NCBI GenBank assembly: GCA_031411495.1
Contig: JANOBD010000187.1
Span: 62,001 to 126,000, forward strand
Direction of reading: 5' to 3'
Source: JANOBD01 sp031411495
GTDB lineage: Bacteria; Planctomycetota; Phycisphaerae; Tepidisphaerales; Tepidisphaeraceae
DNA length: 64,000 nucleotides
Every line of letters starts with the position of its first letter. Within the stretch, counting starts at the first letter, position 1. Below the pieces are notes generated by a model. That model was not told the origin of the DNA. It did not search any database and saw only the letters and a list, made by a program, of their open reading frames with translations. Below, piece after piece: positions 59,886-64,000 of the stretch. The translations under genes and the position numbers were made by a program.

Positions 59886-62285
59886 ATGCGCGAACGGCTG
59901 CTGATGGACTTCAACTGGCGCTTCGCCCTCGGGCACGCGTCCGATCCGTCGAAGGATTTCGATTTCGCCCGCGATCGGTCGCTGGTCAAGGCCGGCGAAG
60001 CGCGCGGTGCCGCCCGCGCGTTGAATCGCGCGCCTTACGCGGCAGCGCCAGCCGCTGGTTCGGTGGGCGCGACGTTTGACGATTCCACCTGGCGCGTCGT
60101 CGACCTGCCGCACGATTGGGCGATCGAGCTCGGCTACGACCGAGGCACGGAAGACCGCGAACACGCGGAGCACGGGTTCGTCCCCGTCGGCCCGGACTAT
60201 CCGCAGAACTCCGTCGGCTGGTACCGCAAGACGTTCGCCATTCCCGCGAGCGATGAAGGCAGGCGGATCAGTCTCGAGTTCGATGGCGTGTTTCGCGACA
60301 GCGTCGTCTGGGTCAACGGCCACCGCATGGGCCGACACGCCAGCGGCTACACGCCGTTCCGCTACGACATCACCGACCAGCTCAACTACGGCGATGAAAA
60401 TGTCGTCGCGGTCCGCGTCGATGCGACCCAGTACGAAGGGTGGTGGTACGAGGGCGCGGGAATCTATCGGCACGTGTGGCTGGTGAAGACGAATCAGAGC
60501 TCCATCGACGACGTCTGTGTTCGCGCGAGCATCGACGGGTGGGTCGAGGTCTACCTAGACACTACCGACGCTCGAATTCCGCCCATTCCAGGAATAGTGC
60601 AACGACCACGGCAAAAGCTGGTCTTCGAAGTTGTGGACGATGCTGGCGCGGTAGCAAGTGTTGTGCAAAATGACGAGTGGTATGGCCACATTACGCTCCA
60701 AGTTCCATCGCCACGGCTTTGGTCGTGCGAGTCACCGACGCTTTACACGCTGCGCACGACACTCTTTGAGAATGACACGCCGATCGACCGCGTCGACACC
60801 CGATTCGGCTTTCGCTCGATCCGCTGGGATGCGCAGCACGGCTTTTTCCTCAACGAGAAGCCACTGAAGATCAAGGGAACCTGCAACCACCGCGACCACG
60901 CCGGCGTCGGTGCAGCGTTGCCCGATCGTCTGCATCGTTGGCGCATCGAGAAGCTGAAACAAATGGGCTCGAACGCCTTCCGCTGCGCGCATTACCCGCA
61001 CGCGAAGGAACTCCTCGATGCCTGCGACGAACTCGGCATGCTCGTGATGTGCGAGAACCGCGTCGCGAGTTCGGCGCCCGAGCACCTGGCCGATTTCGAG
61101 ACGATGATCCGCCGGGATCGCAATCATCCCTCCGTCATCCTCTGGGCGATCGGCAACGAGGAACACACGATCCAGTGGTCCAGGGCCGGCGAGCGGATCG
61201 GCAGGACGCTCCTCGATCTCGCGCATCGACTCGACCCGACACGAATGGTCACGGCCGCGATGCACGACAAGGGGCTCGGCGAAGGGTTTGCAAACATCGT
61301 CGACGTCCACGGCTGGAACTACATGAAGGTCGGCGACATCGAAGCGTTCCACGCGCGCCGGCCGAACCAGCCGATCGTTTCCAGCGAAGAATCGAGCGTC
61401 GTCTGCACGCGCGGCGAGTATGCCGAGGACAAGGAACGCGGCTACGTCTCGGCGTACGACCAGCGCGTCCCCGGCTGGGGCATGACCGCCGAGAAGTGGT
61501 GGACGTTCGTCGCCGAGCGTCCGTGGCACGCCGGCGGTTTCGTGTGGACCGGTTTCGACTACCGCGGCGAGCCGATCCCGTACAAGTGGCCGTGCACCAC
61601 CTCGCACTTCGGCCTGATGGACCTGTGCGGCTTTCCGAAAGACCTGTACTACTATTATCAATCGTGGTGGAACGACCACGACGTACTTCACCTCTTCCCG
61701 CACTGGAACTTCCCCGGGCGCGAGGGGGAGATGATCGACGTCCGCGTGTTCACCAACCTCGACCTCGTCGAACTGTTCTTCAACAGTACGAGCCTTGGCG
61801 CGAAGGAAGTGAAGCGAAACTCCCACGTCGCCTGGAGCGTGAAATATCAGCCCGGCGTGATCGAAGCCGTCGGCTACCGCGCCGGGCAGCGGGTGATGAA
61901 CTGCCGACACGAGACGACCGTCGGTCCCAGCGCGCTCGAACTCCTCCCCGACCGCGAGTCGATCACCGCCGATGGCGAAGACCTCGTGATCGTCACCGTC
62001 CAGACGCGCGACGATCGCGACCGGGTCGTGCCCGTCGCGAACAATCGCGTCACGTTCGATATCGAAGGCCCCGGCAGAATCCTCGGCGTCGGCAACGGCG
62101 ATCCGAGCAGCCACGAGCCCGACAAGGCAACATCGCGAACGCTTTTCAACGGGCTGGCGATGGTGATCGTGCAATCGGCGCGCGACGCGGGAACGATCAC
62201 GCTCACCGCGCGCTCGGACGGACTCGTGTCGGCAGCGACATCGGTACGCGCGGTGAAGAGTTCGGCGCGGCCGCACGTCGAATGA
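59886..62285 (+). CDS. GH2 family beta-galactosidase-like hydrolase
   Basis: A 799-residue retaining glycosidase of family 2 with domain order jelly-roll (about 1-190: NFNWRF, HDWAIELGYD, VGWYRKTFAIP), Ig-like, TIM barrel (about 300-600) and C-terminal Ig/DUF4982-like domain (IDVRVFTNLDLVELFFNSTSLGAKE). Catalytic acid/base E425 in WAIGNEEH; nucleophile E501 in IVSSEESS. The start at 59886 (MRERLLMDFNWRFAL) has GAGGA six bases upstream and fits the family N-terminus better than the open ATG at 59829. No signal peptide, so probably cytosolic; beta-galactosidase or beta-glucuronidase/galacturonidase activity is possible. Confidence 0.9.
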   Translation: MRERLLMDFNWRFALGHASDPSKDFDFARDRSLVKAGEARGAARALNRAPYAAAPAAGSVGATFDDSTWRVVDLPHDWAIELGYDRGTEDREHAEHGFVPVGPDYPQNSVGWYRKTFAIPASDEGRRISLEFDGVFRDSVVWVNGHRMGRHASGYTPFRYDITDQLNYGDENVVAVRVDATQYEGWWYEGAGIYRHVWLVKTNQSSIDDVCVRASIDGWVEVYLDTTDARIPPIPGIVQRPRQKLVFEVVDDAGAVASVVQNDEWYGHITLQVPSPRLWSCESPTLYTLRTTLFENDTPIDRVDTRFGFRSIRWDAQHGFFLNEKPLKIKGTCNHRDHAGVGAALPDRLHRWRIEKLKQMGSNAFRCAHYPHAKELLDACDELGMLVMCENRVASSAPEHLADFETMIRRDRNHPSVILWAIGNEEHTIQWSRAGERIGRTLLDLAHRLDPTRMVTAAMHDKGLGEGFANIVDVHGWNYMKVGDIEAFHARRPNQPIVSSEESSVVCTRGEYAEDKERGYVSAYDQRVPGWGMTAEKWWTFVAERPWHAGGFVWTGFDYRGEPIPYKWPCTTSHFGLMDLCGFPKDLYYYYQSWWNDHDVLHLFPHWNFPGREGEMIDVRVFTNLDLVELFFNSTSLGAKEVKRNSHVAWSVKYQPGVIEAVGYRAGQRVMNCRHETTVGPSALELLPDRESITADGEDLVIVTVQTRDDRDRVVPVANNRVTFDIEGPGRILGVGNGDPSSHEPDKATSRTLFNGLAMVIVQSARDAGTITLTARSDGLVSAATSVRAVKSSARPHVE

Positions 62286-62345
62286 GTCGCGATTTCGCTC
62301 GACATCCGCGACAGCGCGCGGCATCCGCGTGGCGCTCGACCTCGA

Positions 62346-63176
62346 TCAGTTCAACACCTCGTTCGCCGAGCTGCGCGTCCGCGATGCGGTCGCACCGCCC
62401 GGCAACGAGAGGTATCCCAGGCCGTACTTCTGTGCGAGGATGAGCAGGTCGCTGAAGTCGACCTTGCCATTGCTCGAGTAGTCGAAGTTGCCGCTACTGA
62501 ACGTCCTGCCGCTCTTGCCATAGTTCTGAGCCAGGATCAGCAAGTCGGCGAAGTCGACTGGGTGATCGCGATTCGCGTCGCCGGCCTTGAACCAGGTCTG
62601 CACCTTTCCGCCCCAGTTGATGATCGAGTTGCCGTACTGGATCGAATTGTCGACGAGTCGCGCTTCATAATCGCCATCCGGCAGGATCGTGTTGAACGAC
62701 CAAGTCGCGGTTTTCGTCGCCGGATTCCAGGATACGCTGCTCGGCGTGAAATGCTGGCCGGTCGCGGGGATCTTCACATCCAGATCGGCGGGGTCCAGGC
62801 TGGCCGAGACGTCGCGCGACCAGTGCATGCTGAAGCTCTGCTTCGCATCCCAGGTACGGCTGGTGTCGAGAACGGTCGGCGTGTTAGTGACCTGGATGCC
62901 GGGCGAGAACTCGCTGCTTTCAAATGGGCTTCCATTGACCAGTCGCGTGACGACATTGGAGAGGTAGTAGGTGTCCTTGACGCTCGTGTCGTAGAACGTG
63001 TCGTTGAAGTTCAGGCCGCCGTTCCCCTGGTGCGGAGTCACTTCGCTGCGCGTGATGCGGACATTGATTCGCCGCGGATCGGAGATGAGCGAACGCTGCA
63101 GGAAGAACTGCTTCACACCCACAAACAGCAGGGTGAATCCGAGGCCGCAGAAGACGATAAGGAAGAGATATTTCAT
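62346..63176 (-). CDS. Membrane-anchored protein with two dockerin-like repeats (276 aa)
   Basis: The ATG at 63176 (MKYLFLIVFCGLGFTLLFVG) is supported by GGAGG six bases upstream and opens a membrane helix; longer in-frame starts are rejected. A beta-sandwich-like middle (VVTRLVNGSPFESSEF, DLDVKIPATGQHFTP) leads to two calcium-binding dockerin-like units: GDANRDHPVDFADLLILAQNYG and YSSNGKVDFSDLLILAQKYG. Similar units end the large protein at 43445-45517, so both may use the same surface-assembly partner. No cohesin was seen. Confidence 0.75.
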   Translation of the reverse strand: MKYLFLIVFCGLGFTLLFVGVKQFFLQRSLISDPRRINVRITRSEVTPHQGNGGLNFNDTFYDTSVKDTYYLSNVVTRLVNGSPFESSEFSPGIQVTNTPTVLDTSRTWDAKQSFSMHWSRDVSASLDPADLDVKIPATGQHFTPSSVSWNPATKTATWSFNTILPDGDYEARLVDNSIQYGNSIINWGGKVQTWFKAGDANRDHPVDFADLLILAQNYGKSGRTFSSGNFDYSSNGKVDFSDLLILAQKYGLGYLSLPGGATASRTRSSANEVLN

Positions 63177-63217
63177 GGCGAACCTCCACTGCACGAGTCG
63201 GATGCGCGGGGTCGAGT

Positions 63218-63439
63218 TCATGACGAAACGCCAACCCAGACGATCAGGCCGAACATCACGGCCAACGGCAGTGCGCCGATGGCGCCGCCCCAGACCGGAT
63301 GGGCGCGAACCAGCAGCATGATCCCGGCGCCGCAGCAGATCAGCCCGCCGACCACGCACGCGCCCATCATCCACTTGAGCCGGACGATCTGCTCCGGCGA
63401 GGAGTTCGGGCTGCCGGCAATGAGCAGGACAAAGAGCAT
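63218..63439 (-). CDS. Small membrane protein (73 aa, start uncertain)
   Basis: Two hydrophobic helices (GACVVGGLICCGAGIMLL and GGAIGALPLAVMFGLIVWVGV) follow a first one that continues upstream of the nearest ATG: the frame upstream reads ATLAALAIAAGAVGSL before MLFVLLIAG. No in-frame ATG, GTG or TTG exists in that extension; an ATC codon with AAGGA seven bases upstream (start near 63502) is the only reasonable initiation point. Either the true start is non-canonical or the N-terminus begins at 63439. Family not recognised. Confidence 0.45.
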   Translation of the reverse strand: MLFVLLIAGSPNSSPEQIVRLKWMMGACVVGGLICCGAGIMLLVRAHPVWGGAIGALPLAVMFGLIVWVGVSS

Positions 63440-63502
63440 GAGCGAGCCGACGGCCCCGGCGGCGATAGCGAGCGCGGCGAGCGTTGTGTATAGGGCATTG
63501 AT

Positions 63503-64000
63503 GGCAGTTTCCTTGAATGAGCGAACCGCCAGATCAAACCCGAAAACCGCAACGAAGCCTCAGCAGCGCAGGGACGGATGCGGGGTGTTGACCCACAACG
63601 GGCGCTGCGCCTGAGGGCAACGGTCGGGATTTGGACGGCGGGAAGGCTTGGCGTGTCGGTGAACATGTCGACTTCGGACTCTTCTGACGCGATCACAAAG
63701 CACGGCGGCGTTGCAGCCAAGAAAGAGGCTCGGCCGCCAGCAGTTGTGCGCATCGCGGTGTCCCTGCGCGCTGCGCCGCGGCGCGGTTCTGCGCAGCGCG
63801 CGCAGGAGATGGGACAGCGCTCTTTGACATCCTCGGATCGGACGAAGCGGGGAGTGCCCACAATGACCCGCCATTACCCATTTCGATGCACTTTCGGGTG
63901 CCTAACTTACCGCGCAGCGCGCTGCGTTTGGCCCGGCAGCGAGTTGCGCGCCGTTTCGACGAGGCGTCGTGCCGAGTGGATGGGTAACGAACGCTCGCAG
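63503..64000. other. No recognisable gene; palindrome-containing flank
   Basis: The 500 bases carry only overlapping Arg-rich frames with no family match. CGCAGCGCGCTGCG (63913-63926) is a perfect palindrome. A gene may start beyond the window end. Confidence 0.35.

Noticed and set aside
60732..62324. 530-codon minus-strand frame inside the GH2 gene
   Set aside because: Antisense to conserved GH2 catalytic motifs and compositionally biased.
63560..63881. Arg/Ala-rich frames at the window end
   Set aside because: Overlapping low-complexity frames in three registers with no start signals, so probably non-coding.

Overview
The window looks like a GC-rich planctomycete chromosome segment, most plausibly class Phycisphaerae/Tepidisphaerales. 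This is inferred from gene content, not from a marker gene. The clues are PEP-CTERM proteins beside an exosortase, a planctomycete-type N-terminal export motif (VEACEARRML) on a large repeat protein, an ECF sigma factor beside a Ser/Thr kinase-TPR protein, XylR-like regulators that fuse a sugar-binding domain to an AraC domain, and a dense set of pectin/rhamnogalacturonan enzymes. I found no rRNA, tRNA, CRISPR array, transposase or phage gene.

Layout. (1) 1-13.4 kb is a carbohydrate-utilisation region: the tail of a GH127-like enzyme runs in frame into a GH95 enzyme, followed by a sialidase-like propeller protein. On the minus strand are a PL10 pectate lyase, a leaderless GH28, a polytopic transporter-like protein and a second GH28 with a substituted active site. 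Two divergent XylR-like regulators flank a shared intergenic operator candidate. (2) 13.5-18.6 kb holds four small unknown genes in a row, a PEP-CTERM protein, and a ParA-type ATPase with a small partner, preceded by a palindrome-rich AT-shifted region. (3) 18.6-35.5 kb holds two secreted proteins (one PEP-CTERM), then a compact exopolysaccharide/exosortase operon: NusG-like antiterminator, WecA-like/GT4 fusion, Wzc-type tyrosine autokinase, PHP tyrosine phosphatase, O-antigen-ligase/polymerase with TPR, exosortase (Cys-Arg-His triad), EpsI-like protein and a 1386-residue TPR protein. (4) 35.5-43.3 kb returns to sugar use: ROK kinase, DUF6250-like lipoprotein, PL11 rhamnogalacturonan lyase, GNAT, a canonical GH28 and a TIM-barrel sugar isomerase. 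(5) 43.4-49.7 kb has a large exported repeat protein with dockerin-like ends and a kinase/ECF sigma pair. (6) 49.8-54.8 kb has an SGNH hydrolase and a four-gene sugar-acid operon (Fe-ADH, DapA-like, PdxA-like, DUF1537 kinase). (7) 54.9-63.5 kb has an uncharacterised probable (alpha/alpha)-barrel protein, a PL1-like pectate lyase with a DUF3826 partner, a GH2 enzyme, a dockerin-like membrane-anchored protein and a small membrane protein.

How the parts may work together. Secreted lyases (PL1, PL10, PL11) would cut pectin backbones outside the cytoplasm. The transporter-like protein would bring oligomers in, leaderless GH28 enzymes and GH2 would trim them, and the isomerase, ROK kinase and sugar-acid genes would feed the products to central metabolism. 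The exopolysaccharide/exosortase operon would make a surface polymer and process PEP-CTERM proteins onto or through it. These functional links are inferences from family membership and gene order.
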